Positions 1 through 7,845 of a DNA stretch of 14,428 nucleotides are shown here, in pieces. The stretch comes from Planctomycetota bacterium (GTDB lineage Bacteria; Planctomycetota; Planctomycetia; Gemmatales; Gemmataceae): NCBI GenBank assembly GCA_018970845.1, contig JAGWVO010000049.1:1-14428 (forward strand), read 5' to 3'. Within the stretch, counting starts at the first letter, position 1. Every line of letters begins with the position of its first letter. The notes beneath the pieces are model-generated. The model searched no databases. It saw only the letters and a list, made by a program, of their open reading frames with translations, and was not told where the DNA came from. Made by a program: the position numbers and the translations under genes.

Positions 1-755
1 TCGGCCAGGGCGCCCGTCGAGGCATCATGCCGGAAGGCGGTGATGGTGTTGCCGAGTTCATTGATGACAAACGCGTACTTGCCTGATGGATGGAAGCAGA
101 AATGGCGGGGGCCGGCGCCGGGGGCCACGGACGCGTGCGGCGGGTTGGCGGGTTGCAGTTGGCCGGTGCCGGCGTCAAGGGAATAAATGAGCACCTTGTC
201 GAGGCCGAGGTCGGCGGCGTAGACGAACTTGCCTGCCGGGTCGGTGTTCACCGAGTGGGCGTGTGGCGTTTCCTGCCTTTGCTTGTTGACGCTGCCGCCC
301 TTGTGCTGGACGAAGGACGCGTGTTCCTCGATTCCTCCGTCGGCGCGCACCTTGTAGGAGGCGACGCTGCCGCCGCCATAATTCGCGACGACCACGACCT
401 TGCCCGAGGGATCCACGGTCACATGGCAAGGCCCGCCGCCCACGGTGGACTGGTCGTTGATCGGCGCCAGTTCCCCCTTGGCTGACAGCGAGAAGGCGGC
501 CACGGCGCCACCCTTCCGCTTGCCGCTTTCGCCAACCTCGCCGACGGCATAAAGCTTCTTGCCGTCGGGGTGAATGGCCAAAAACGACGGGTTGGTCATC
601 TTGGCAGCCAGGGCCGGTTCGCCAAGGGTGCCCTTGGCGGCGTCAAAGTCGATCCGGTAGATCCCCTGGCTGTTGGGGCCCGTGTAAGTTCCCACGAATA
701 GATGGTGCGTCGGCTGCGACAGCGACAGAAGCGCGAAGGCAAGCGCGGAACTCAT
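1..755 (-). CDS. YncE/lactonase-type beta-propeller protein, exported (C-terminus cut by window edge)
   Basis: The gene runs off the left edge; 251 codons are visible. The translation has the repeating beta-propeller blade pattern of the lactonase family (Pfam Lactonase, PF10282, the 6-phosphogluconolactonase/YncE-like group): VGTYTGPNSQGIY near residues 21-33, SFLAIHPDGKKLYAVGE near 57-73, CHVTVDPSGKVVVVANYGG near 110-128, HSVNTDPAGKFVYAADLG near 167-184 and RHFCFHPSGKYAFVINELG near 217-235. Residues 1-14 (MSSALAFALLSLSQ) look like a very short signal peptide with no basic residue, so the protein is probably exported. The start ATG overlaps the upstream stop as ATGA, and GGGGAG lies 9 bases before it, so translation is coupled to the membrane-protein gene. 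Family membership is clear. A true lactonase activity is not: many family members are uncharacterised envelope propellers. Confidence 0.88.
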   Translation of the reverse strand, partial: MSSALAFALLSLSQPTHHLFVGTYTGPNSQGIYRIDFDAAKGTLGEPALAAKMTNPSFLAIHPDGKKLYAVGEVGESGKRKGGAVAAFSLSAKGELAPINDQSTVGGGPCHVTVDPSGKVVVVANYGGGSVASYKVRADGGIEEHASFVQHKGGSVNKQRQETPHAHSVNTDPAGKFVYAADLGLDKVLIYSLDAGTGQLQPANPPHASVAPGAGPRHFCFHPSGKYAFVINELGNTITAFRHDASTGALA

Positions 756-1180
756 GATGCGTTTCTCCCCTCGTTGGCCAATCGGTTCAGCATGATCAAA
801 AAGGCGCCGAAAAAGGCGATGCCCGGCCCCTCGCCGAGCGTCCACCACCAGGGCATCCCCGCTGAGATGTCGATCGCGATCATCGACGCCCCGAACGCCA
901 TGTTTCCGGCACCCAGGAGGTCCACCATCCAGGGAACGCGCTGGGGTCTCAGGGCGATGCCCGCGACAAGAAGCCCGTGGCAGGCGTAGAGGGCCGAGGC
1001 CGACCTCGCCAGGTACCACGCCACCGGGGCGTCGGGAAACTCGCCCAGTCCGAGTTGCCGGTGGATGAGCGAGTACCAGTGGCCCGGCAAGGCGGCGAAG
1101 AACGCCGCCAGCAGCAGGAATGCCGCGCCGACCGCCAGGGCCGCGCGCAGCAACAGCCTTGCCAGGGCCGGGGCGATCAT
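752..1180 (-). CDS. Small four-helix integral membrane protein, unknown function
   Basis: This 142-residue protein has about four hydrophobic segments (roughly residues 8-31, 53-77, 84-106 and 116-133) separated by short loops. One loop is aromatic (GMPWWWTLGEGPG, about 108-120). I do not recognise a characterised family. Both ends overlap neighbours by four bases (ATGA): its start sits in the stop of the ThuA-domain gene, and its stop sits in the start of the lactonase-type gene. I see no Shine-Dalgarno upstream, so its translation probably depends on ribosomes finishing the ThuA gene. That arrangement supports it being a real gene expressed with the other two. A function in anchoring or transport for the two exported partners would be a guess. 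Confidence 0.75.
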   Translation of the reverse strand: MIAPALARLLLRAALAVGAAFLLLAAFFAALPGHWYSLIHRQLGLGEFPDAPVAWYLARSASALYACHGLLVAGIALRPQRVPWMVDLLGAGNMAFGASMIAIDISAGMPWWWTLGEGPGIAFFGAFLIMLNRLANEGRNAS

Positions 1181-2160
1181 TTCAGGTCGGCGGGCTTCAC
1201 GCCCTTGGTGTATCCGTTGAATGAGAACCTGGTCGGCTTGAAGGTGCCCACGATGGCGACATCGGCCTTGGCGGGAACCTCGAGGCCCGTCATCCGGTAG
1301 GCCGCGTTCACCAGCAGGCGCCTGAACGCCTCGTTCTCAAGGTCCTGCGAGGCGCCCATGGTGGTGGTGAAGGCCTGACCCTTGGCGCCGCCGGGCAATT
1401 GGTAGCTCTTCGTCCAGGCGATCGGCATCATCGGCTCGTTCACCTTGCCCTTGACGGCGGGATCCGTCGCGGACATCCCGGTCACCACCTCGCCGAAAAG
1501 CAGCGTGGAACTGTCTCCCGGCAGGGGAAGCCTGACGCCATAGACATCGGTGGGCCCGAAAACCTCGCCGTCACCGATCCCCTTGAGCAGCGGGTTGTCC
1601 TTCTGTCCCTCGGCGATCCGTCCGCGGGTGGCCTGCTTGCCATGCGCCCCGTGATGGCTGATCCACTTTTCGCCGAGCACAAGGCGTCCGAAGCCGCCGT
1701 CGGCCCATTCCTTCTTCTCGCCGTTGTAGCCGTTGCCGTAGTGCGCGTAGGGGTGGTCCTTGGGCATGTTGAAGGCGTGGGTCGAGGTGCGCAGGCCGAT
1801 CAGGGGCTTTCCCTTGAGGAGGTAGTCGTCGATCAGCTTCATCTGCTCGGGGGGCAGGGCGCGGAAACGGAGGCCCATGATCACGAGGTCGGCCTTGGCC
1901 AGGGCCTCGAGCCCGGGAATGTTCCTGCCGTTGTTGGGATTGATCTCGCCCGTCGCGGGATCGATGGCGAACAGGGTGACCGTGTCAAAGCCATGCCGGT
2001 TCGCCAGGATCTTCGCCAGTTGAGGCAGCGCCTCCTCGGAGCGGTACTCCTCGTCGCCGCTGATCAGCACGACCGTTTTGCCCTTTCCGGGGCCGGAGGT
2101 TCCGGGGATGGAAAGCCAGGGATCGGCGGCGAGCGCCAAAAGGGAGAGCAAGGCGAGCAT
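1177..2160 (-). CDS. ThuA-domain exported protein
   Basis: This 327-residue protein matches the ThuA-like family (PF06283, trehalose utilisation, glutamine-amidotransferase-like fold). The N-terminal strand and turn VVLISGDEEYRSEEALPQL (about residues 30-48) are followed by KADLVIMGLRF (89-99), the LIGLRTSTHAF nucleophile-elbow-like region (120-130) and ISHHGAHG (167-174). This form is common in Planctomycetota and Verrucomicrobiota. The first 12 residues (MLALLSLLALAA) form a minimal signal peptide without basic residues, with a possible cleavage after LAA. The start ATG has GGAG seven bases upstream (2168-2171). The gene overlaps the following membrane-protein gene by ATGA. Despite the family name, the biochemical role of ThuA domains is not settled; a part in carbohydrate processing is a family-level inference. 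Confidence 0.9.
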   Translation of the reverse strand: MLALLSLLALAADPWLSIPGTSGPGKGKTVVLISGDEEYRSEEALPQLAKILANRHGFDTVTLFAIDPATGEINPNNGRNIPGLEALAKADLVIMGLRFRALPPEQMKLIDDYLLKGKPLIGLRTSTHAFNMPKDHPYAHYGNGYNGEKKEWADGGFGRLVLGEKWISHHGAHGKQATRGRIAEGQKDNPLLKGIGDGEVFGPTDVYGVRLPLPGDSSTLLFGEVVTGMSATDPAVKGKVNEPMMPIAWTKSYQLPGGAKGQAFTTTMGASQDLENEAFRRLLVNAAYRMTGLEVPAKADVAIVGTFKPTRFSFNGYTKGVKPADLK

Positions 2161-2198
2161 GGAATGGCTCCGGGCGGAAGAGGAGTGTCGAGGCCCCC

Positions 2199-2227
2199 AC
2201 TATCGGCCACCGCCCGGGCGCGCGCAA
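2199..2227 (-). promoter_or_regulatory. Possible sigma70-like promoter for the ThuA-membrane-lactonase cassette
   Basis: In the 81-bp gap between apgM and the ThuA gene, the minus strand carries TTGCGC (2227-2222) and GATAGT (2204-2199) with exactly 17 bases between. They match the consensus hexamers at 3 and 4 of 6 positions. Placement, about 40 bases before the ThuA start, is right. The match is weak and the gene could equally be read through from apgM. Confidence 0.3.
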
Positions 2228-2241
2228 GGGCCTGGTTCCGG

Positions 2242-3450
2242 CTAGGCGCCGAACTTGCCGAGGCGGCCGGCATGGGCCAGGGCCAGTGTCATCAGGTACT
2301 TGGCCTGCACCTGCCCGAGGCCGCCCGCCAGGCAATACGACTCGCCAAACTCCGTCACCGGGTCGGGACGGCATGAGGGCGACCACAGGATGGTCGGCAC
2401 CGGGTGCCAGGAATGGCTCTTGAGCTTGCTGGGCGTGCTGTGGTCGCCCGTCACGATCAGGACATCCGGGTTCAGGGCCCGAACCCGCGGGATGATCGTG
2501 TCGAACTGCTCGATCCTTTGCACCTTGGCGGCGAAGTTGCCGTCTTCCCCGGTGCTGTCGGTGTACTTGTAGTGCAGGAAGAAGAAGTCGTACGACTTCC
2601 ATTCCTTTTCCATCTGGGCCACCTGGGTCTCGAGCGATCCGCCCGCGTCGAGGATGTCCATGCCCACCAGCCTGGCCAGCCCACGGTACATCGGATAGAC
2701 CGCCAGCGCCGCGGCCTTCAGGCCGTAGGCGTCCTTCATCGTGGCGATGTTCGGATAGCGCGCGAACCCGCGGAGGGTGGCCATGTTGGTGGGCGCGTGC
2801 GCGGCGAGCGCCTTGGATGCCTTGTCCAGCCATTCGTTCACAACCGCGGCCGTGCGCGCTGATGCCGCGTCGGCACCCTTGGCCGCCAAGGGCTTCACGC
2901 CGACGGCCTGGGGATCGGTGTCGTTGACGGCATCGCCGAGGCCATCCCCTCGGATCACCAGCACGAACCTGTGTTCGCGCACCGGTTCGACGAACAGTTC
3001 CACGCCGGGCACCTGGATCTGGGCCAGCACCTTGCAGACCTCGACGCAGGTTTCGGTGCTGGGACGCCCGGCGCGGCGGTCGGTGATGAGGCCGTTTCCA
3101 TCTACCGTGCAGAAGTTGCCGCGTATGGCGACATCGCGCGGACCCACGGAAAAATTGATGCCCAGCGCCTCGAGGATGCCGCGGCCGATGCGGTGCTCCA
3201 GCGGGTCGTAGCCGAACAATCCCAGGTGGCCGGGGCCGCTGCCGGGCGTGATGCCGGGCAGGACCGGGGTGGAGAGGCCGCAGACCCCGTCCCGAACCAG
3301 GCCGTCGAGGTTGGGGGTTCCGGCCGTTTCCAGCTCGGTCTTGCCGCCTTTTTCCATGGGCAGGCCGCCCAGGCCGTCGGCCACCAGCAGCACGATCTTG
3401 CTGGTGTTGTCTTCCCGAAGCTCGCGAATCAGGTCCTGGATGTTGCTCAC
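2242..3450 (-). CDS. apgM: Cofactor-independent phosphoglycerate mutase, archaeal type (ApgM)
   Basis: The product interconverts 3- and 2-phosphoglycerate in glycolysis/gluconeogenesis in the cytoplasm, without 2,3-bisphosphoglycerate. It belongs to the alkaline-phosphatase superfamily. Numbered from the GTG at 3450 (402 residues): metal-site VADGLGG with D25, nucleophile Ser71 in TPGSGPGH, LFGYDPLEHRIGRG, KYTDSTGEDGN with D298, and GDHSTP (D336, H337) followed by SHSWHP (H346, H349). These cover the expected two-metal site and the serine nucleophile, and the length is normal for ApgM. A longer reading begins at ATG 3474 and adds eight residues, but has no visible Shine-Dalgarno. The GTG at 3450 has GGAGG ten bases upstream and places the start right before a typical N-terminus, so I prefer it. 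As I recall the family, the GEDG segment more often reads GHDG. The gene lies 65 bases after the DUF4340-type gene and may share its transcript. Confidence 0.92.
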   Translation of the reverse strand: MSNIQDLIRELREDNTSKIVLLVADGLGGLPMEKGGKTELETAGTPNLDGLVRDGVCGLSTPVLPGITPGSGPGHLGLFGYDPLEHRIGRGILEALGINFSVGPRDVAIRGNFCTVDGNGLITDRRAGRPSTETCVEVCKVLAQIQVPGVELFVEPVREHRFVLVIRGDGLGDAVNDTDPQAVGVKPLAAKGADAASARTAAVVNEWLDKASKALAAHAPTNMATLRGFARYPNIATMKDAYGLKAAALAVYPMYRGLARLVGMDILDAGGSLETQVAQMEKEWKSYDFFFLHYKYTDSTGEDGNFAAKVQRIEQFDTIIPRVRALNPDVLIVTGDHSTPSKLKSHSWHPVPTILWSPSCRPDPVTEFGESYCLAGGLGQVQAKYLMTLALAHAGRLGKFGA

Positions 3451-3460
3451 GGCGCCATGG

Positions 3461-3465
3461 CCTCC
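3461..3465 (-). promoter_or_regulatory. Shine-Dalgarno deciding the apgM start
   Basis: The minus strand reads GGAGG here, ten bases before the GTG at 3450. The in-frame ATG at 3474 lies upstream of this site and has no comparable signal, so the site favours the shorter protein. Confidence 0.5.
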
Positions 3466-3515
3466 GAATGTCATATCGACAAGCTATGGCCGCCAATGCC
3501 CCGGGGCCAGTCCGG

Positions 3516-6500
3516 TCAGGGCTTGGGCGACTCGACCGCCGGGGATGGCGCCGGATCGCGCGGCGGCTTGGCGTAGTCCTCGGCCTTGCGGGCCAGAAGT
3601 TCCACATCCGCCGCGGCGATCACGAAAATCTCACCCGGCTGCCGCTCGATTCGCGCGTAGCGGTCCTTTCCGCCGGGCACTTCCGCGCCGACGCGCAGGA
3701 TCGGCTGCTTGTTGAGCGCCAACAGGAGAAACGGCTTGTCGAGGCCGTAGGCGGCATCGGCGCCGCCGGTATCCTTTTCGAATCGAACGAAACGAAGGCG
3801 CGTGATCGCCCGCACCGTCTCGTCGACCGTCGCCGGATCCACCTTGGCGTCCGCCTTGTCGGTGCGCTTCCATGGCCCCTCGCGACGCGAAAGCGCCACC
3901 AGTTCGCCCTGCGCCGGTTGCGCGCGCAATTCCTTGATCACCGCGGCGTCCACGGGTGTGAAGAAGAGCGACCGCCAGCGATATTCCTCGCGAAGCCGGG
4001 CCACGGCGGGCGCGTCGAGCAGGAACAGCCTCGGCTGCCCGCTCACGCGGGCCACCGACTTGCCGTCCGGCCGGGCCGCCGCCACCTCCAGCTTGGCCAA
4101 CTGGTTTCCGGCCCCATCCGTGAATGTCCAAGTCACCACGGGCTTGTCGAGGCCCAGCGCCTTGGCCTCGTCCTCCGTCGCGGCGCCAAGCCAGGAATCG
4201 GCCCGATAGGCGCCCATCGAGGCGATGAACGAATCGAGTGTCGGCTCAGCGGCGGATTCGACGGGCTTTTCCACGATCCATCCCTGCGCCGACGCGGCGA
4301 ACTCCACCGTCCGGCCATCCCTGACACAGGTGGCCCTTATGATGTTCGCCACCCGGGCCACGGTGCGGTCGTCAAACTGGGCCGGTTCCATGGCCAGGTC
4401 TTTCGACAGGGCGGCGTCAAGCACGCCCACGAGCGGCCCGCCGGCCCTCGCGTAACGCGCGCCTGTCTTGGCATCGGCAACCTTGCCCAACTGCAGGACG
4501 CGGGTGACGGCGTTGCCGGCCGATGTTCCCTTCACTGTCACCACCACCTCGGGATTGTCGAGGCCGAACTGGGCAAGCTCGGCGGGGGTCCATGCCGCCT
4601 TCCAGCCCGATACCTTCTCGACGCGAAGGTTGTTCAGCCTCGCCAGGATGCCGGCGATCGTGGGCGCGTCGGCGGAGCGCGCCGGGACCGACCTGACTTT
4701 CCACAAGTCCTTCTCGGCATCAAGGGCGATATCGAGGCCCTTGCCCGCGCGCTCCAGGCTCGTGGCCGCCAGGACCTCCTCGGGCAGCAGTTTCCTGTCC
4801 ACATAATCCGTCGCGGGTCGCTCAAGCGGCGCCGCGAGCTTGGCTGGCAGTATCACCACGGCGTCCTTGTTGTCGATGCGGGCGTGACGCGATCCGGTTC
4901 GGCCGGCGGGTTCGTTGCCAATCACCACCAGACGCGTGGTCTCAGGCTTTCCCGGGTCGCCCTTGAGCACCACGCGCGCCGTGGCGGCCGGCTTGTCGAG
5001 CCCGAAGCGGGCGAGCGTCGCGGCGTCGAGAGGCTTGCCGTAGCTGGCGTAGGTGTCGGGCCTGAGGCCGAACCAGGCCATCTCGAGGTCCACCACGCGG
5101 CCGGTCTCGGCTGGCGCGCCGGTGATTCCGGCCCCGTCGATCGTCCATAGCGAGGCTCCGCCTTTCGCGAGCTTGAAGGCTCCCGAGGGGGTCTCGACCT
5201 CGAAGCGCGCGATCTTCGTCGCGTCGATCGGATCGACCGCCCGGGGAAGCAGGTCGAGCACCGCCCGGTCAAGGAGGGATGCGACCTGCGCGGGCAGGAT
5301 GAAAACCCCGGGCCGGCCATCGAGGGTCGCGTATCGTCCCGGGTCGGCCGGAGTTGCCGGCGTGACTTCCTTCTTGTCCGACTTGGCCGCCTTGCCGATT
5401 TTCAGGGTCTTCCGGGCCCCATCCTTGAGCGAGACCACCACCTCGACGGACTTTTCCAGCCCCCATTCCTCGGGCTTCTCATTCTTGGCCGCGACCCACT
5501 TCTCCGCCCTTGGCGATGAAAGCGTGCTGGCGAAATTCTCGAACATGGTCGGTTCCGCCGTGGCGGCGAAGGGCGCCTCGATCTTCCAGCCACCCTTCTT
5601 TTGCTCGACCAGCGGAGCCGGCGATGCCTCGGGGGCCACCCGGTACTCAGCTTCCCCGGGGCGGCGCACCGTCACCGAGGCGATGTCCGCCTCCTGCGCC
5701 TTCCACAGTTCGCGGGGAAGGAACGCCAATTCCCCGCCCACCACGGTTTCACGCGCGCTTGCGGGCAGGGCAACAACCGTGTCCGTTCCCGAGAGCGCGC
5801 CGAAGAGGCCCGGCTTGCCCTCGCGGTCCTTGCCCAATACCAGAACGACCTTCGCGCCGGCCTTGCCTTCCTTGCCGGCCGTCTCCAGGGTTACCCGGGT
5901 TCCCTTGGGTTCGATGCCGTAACTTTTCGCCTGATCCTCGGGTTTCACGCCATCGGCGACATACTCAAGGGCCTCGAGCCCCGTCAGGGCGCCCAACAGC
6001 TTTTCCGCCTCTCCTTGGTCGGCATCACCCGGCGGATTACCCAGTTTCCACGGGTCGGTCCCTTTTCGGGTCAGTGCGACACTTCCGTTCGCGCCATCGA
6101 GCGTGAGACCGATCACATCGGCGGAGGCGAGTTCCATGACCTTGAGCGAGCGGTATTCCCCCGCCGGCCGCAAAACCAGCGAGTCAACCTGCTGGGCCGC
6201 CTGATCCTTGGGGCCGTTGTCCACCCGGTTGACGCGCCACAGGTCGTCCACCCGCAGGGCAACCTTGTTGGAAGCCGCGTCGGCGCTCCCCAGCGCGTAG
6301 GTGACGGTCCGTTCACGCTTGGGCTTTTCCGCCTCGGGCCGGGAAGCGGGATCCTTTTCCAGAACTTTCAAGGTGATGGTCGCCCGGGGAGTCGCGAGGC
6401 CCGCGGCAGCCAGCGCCTTGTCGAGGTCGGCCGGGGTTTGCGCCGCCGAGACATCGGCACCCGTGGCCTCGAGGTTGGCGATCTTGCCGAGGAGAGCGGT

Positions 6501-7814
6501 CACCTTGGAGGCATCGCCCGCGCGGGCCATCGGCTCGACAAGCCTCCAGGCCTCTTCCTTCTTCTCAAGCACCGTCTTGGGCTTGCCTGGCACGGCGATT
6601 TCCAGCCTGACCACATCACCCTGCTCGTAGCGGGCCAGGCGCGGATCCCGAAGCGTGGCCACATCGGGGAACACCTGGTCGATGCGATCCTTGCGGACCT
6701 CGAAAACCTTGGGGTTGTTCTCGAGCCGGGCATGAAGGAACACCTCCCGCTGGGTTTCCTCCCTCGGGGGTAGGCTGATTCCCGGCGGCAGTCCGGGAGG
6801 TGGTGGCGCGTTCACGAGCTTCTTGGTTTCCCTCACGCGCGCCTCCCGCCCGACGAGCAGGGTCACGACCTTGCCATCGGGTGCCGTGACGGCGAGTCGG
6901 CGCTCGGGCTTGTCGAGGCCGGTGATTTCGGGGGTGGCCTTGTCCGCCGGAACAAAGCGCTCCACCCAGATGTCGGGCACGGCCTCCAGCAAGGTGTCCA
7001 TCGTCGGCGGATTGAGCCTGTCGAGGGCCGTCTTGCCATCATCGGACTTCATGATCCAGGCGCCGGCCCGGGCATCGGGGTCGCCCGCGTCGATGCCTGT
7101 CCGGTCGAGACGAACCACCCGGGCTTCCTTGGAGTCGCCACCCGGGTATGTCTCCATCCTGAGGGACATGGCGCTCGCGACTTCCTTCTTTTCCGCCGTC
7201 TCGCCGGGGCGCGGCACCCCCGCGGATTTCCCCGGCTTCCGGCCGGCGAAAATTCGCCGTTGCAGGTAGAAGTCGGACGGCTGGTTGAGCCGCGGTATCA
7301 GGCCGGGCGCCAGCCTCACCGCCGTGGACTCGCCCTTGAGGCGGGCCCATGTGGGCCGGGTGAAGGCGTTGTCGGCCGTGGCCTCGGCGTCGGCGAGCCA
7401 AAGCGAAACGGCTTCGCCCGAGGCCAGGCGGGCCTCGACCAGCAGCGCCGCGGGATTGTCGCCCCGAAGCGCCGCGGGAACCGCCGGATCTTCCAGCGAA
7501 GCGGGAACGAATCGGGTGCGGAGCGAGGCGACGGCCTCGGCGAGGTTGCCGGCCTCCTCCTGGCGGACCGGCCAGCCGCCCTTCATGCTCCAAGGGCCCG
7601 GTTTACCATCCTTCAAGGATCGCTCAAGCTCGACATCCTCGGTGGCGCCGCGCCCCGGCACCCGCACGACGATGCCGGAGATCCCCTCGGCCTTGAGGGC
7701 ATCGAGACCGCCGAAGCGGGAATCCGACGCCGGCCTGCCACCCAGCATCACGAGCGCGACGCCCGCCAGGGCGAACGCCCCAACCACGGCAACGGAACCC
7801 CAGGGTAGACGCAT
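3516..7814 (-). CDS. Giant DUF4340-type repeat protein, membrane-anchored, Gld-like ABC operon
   Basis: This 1432-residue protein has one N-terminal membrane segment (about residues 7-26), then a very long outside region and a proline-rich tail (about 1416-1432). It resembles DUF4340 proteins, which are commonly encoded beside GldG-type genes. Nine copies of one module can be recognised. Each has a Trp in a motif such as GGWKIEAPF or DLWKVRSVP (Trp at 75, 253, 423, 589, 743, 890, 1038, 1179, 1315). A GLDKP-like motif follows 42-49 residues later (Gly at 118, 299, 472, 633, 785, 938, 1084, 1221, 1357), and then in most copies a hydrophobic strand and an IG/VG turn (for example LLVG, VVIG, LQLG). 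The best copies are ITGLDKPERR, ARFGLDKPAA, AQFGLDNPEV, ALGLDKPVV and AYGLDKPFL; the first is degenerate. The start has GGGAG seven bases upstream and lies 31 bases after the GldG-type gene. Function is unknown; a large periplasmic partner of the ABC transporter is inferred. Confidence 0.9.
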   Translation of the reverse strand: MRLPWGSVAVVGAFALAGVALVMLGGRPASDSRFGGLDALKAEGISGIVVRVPGRGATEDVELERSLKDGKPGPWSMKGGWPVRQEEAGNLAEAVASLRTRFVPASLEDPAVPAALRGDNPAALLVEARLASGEAVSLWLADAEATADNAFTRPTWARLKGESTAVRLAPGLIPRLNQPSDFYLQRRIFAGRKPGKSAGVPRPGETAEKKEVASAMSLRMETYPGGDSKEARVVRLDRTGIDAGDPDARAGAWIMKSDDGKTALDRLNPPTMDTLLEAVPDIWVERFVPADKATPEITGLDKPERRLAVTAPDGKVVTLLVGREARVRETKKLVNAPPPPGLPPGISLPPREETQREVFLHARLENNPKVFEVRKDRIDQVFPDVATLRDPRLARYEQGDVVRLEIAVPGKPKTVLEKKEEAWRLVEPMARAGDASKVTALLGKIANLEATGADVSAAQTPADLDKALAAAGLATPRATITLKVLEKDPASRPEAEKPKRERTVTYALGSADAASNKVALRVDDLWRVNRVDNGPKDQAAQQVDSLVLRPAGEYRSLKVMELASADVIGLTLDGANGSVALTRKGTDPWKLGNPPGDADQGEAEKLLGALTGLEALEYVADGVKPEDQAKSYGIEPKGTRVTLETAGKEGKAGAKVVLVLGKDREGKPGLFGALSGTDTVVALPASARETVVGGELAFLPRELWKAQEADIASVTVRRPGEAEYRVAPEASPAPLVEQKKGGWKIEAPFAATAEPTMFENFASTLSSPRAEKWVAAKNEKPEEWGLEKSVEVVVSLKDGARKTLKIGKAAKSDKKEVTPATPADPGRYATLDGRPGVFILPAQVASLLDRAVLDLLPRAVDPIDATKIARFEVETPSGAFKLAKGGASLWTIDGAGITGAPAETGRVVDLEMAWFGLRPDTYASYGKPLDAATLARFGLDKPAATARVVLKGDPGKPETTRLVVIGNEPAGRTGSRHARIDNKDAVVILPAKLAAPLERPATDYVDRKLLPEEVLAATSLERAGKGLDIALDAEKDLWKVRSVPARSADAPTIAGILARLNNLRVEKVSGWKAAWTPAELAQFGLDNPEVVVTVKGTSAGNAVTRVLQLGKVADAKTGARYARAGGPLVGVLDAALSKDLAMEPAQFDDRTVARVANIIRATCVRDGRTVEFAASAQGWIVEKPVESAAEPTLDSFIASMGAYRADSWLGAATEDEAKALGLDKPVVTWTFTDGAGNQLAKLEVAAARPDGKSVARVSGQPRLFLLDAPAVARLREEYRWRSLFFTPVDAAVIKELRAQPAQGELVALSRREGPWKRTDKADAKVDPATVDETVRAITRLRFVRFEKDTGGADAAYGLDKPFLLLALNKQPILRVGAEVPGGKDRYARIERQPGEIFVIAAADVELLARKAEDYAKPPRDPAPSPAVESPKP
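3585..7682 (-). repeat. Nine-fold internal protein repeat (DUF4340-like modules)
   Basis: Counting residues in the 1432-residue protein, successive GLDKP-like motifs lie 181, 173, 161, 152, 153, 146, 137 and 136 residues apart, and each is preceded 42-49 residues earlier by a Trp motif. The modules have diverged too far to align at the DNA level except around the motif itself, where GGCCTCGACAA (the codons for L-D-K) recurs. This is old duplication and not a recent tandem repeat. Confidence 0.75.
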
Positions 7815-7821
7815 GAGACTG

Positions 7822-7826
7822 CTCCC
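7822..7826 (-). promoter_or_regulatory. Shine-Dalgarno of the DUF4340-type gene
   Basis: The minus strand reads GGGAG seven bases before the ATG at 7814. It lies in the 31-bp gap after the GldG-type stop, so this gene can be initiated independently of upstream translation. Confidence 0.6.
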
Positions 7827-7845
7827 GTTCGATCACCCGTCGCTG

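Noticed and set aside
3498..3507. Ten-base palindrome GCCCCGGGGC between the DUF4340-type gene and apgM
   Set aside because: It has no loop or T-run for a terminator, and such GC palindromes arise easily in this composition.
1985..3607. Minus-strand frame of 540 codons overlapping apgM and the ThuA gene
   Set aside because: It is an out-of-frame, Arg/Pro-rich translation across two genes with intact family motifs in another frame.
3468..5150. Long plus-strand reading frame (560 codons) opposite the DUF4340-type gene, and similar ones at 5601-6773 and 9451-10479
   Set aside because: They are antisense to genes with clear domain content, their translations are Arg/Gly/His-rich without recognisable motifs, and long antisense frames are expected in GC-rich DNA.
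3700..7000. Recurring TTGTCGAGGCC on the plus strand, considered as a binding-site or uptake-sequence repeat
   Set aside because: Most copies fall on the codons of the GLDK motif in the DUF4340 modules, always in frame, so protein conservation explains them.
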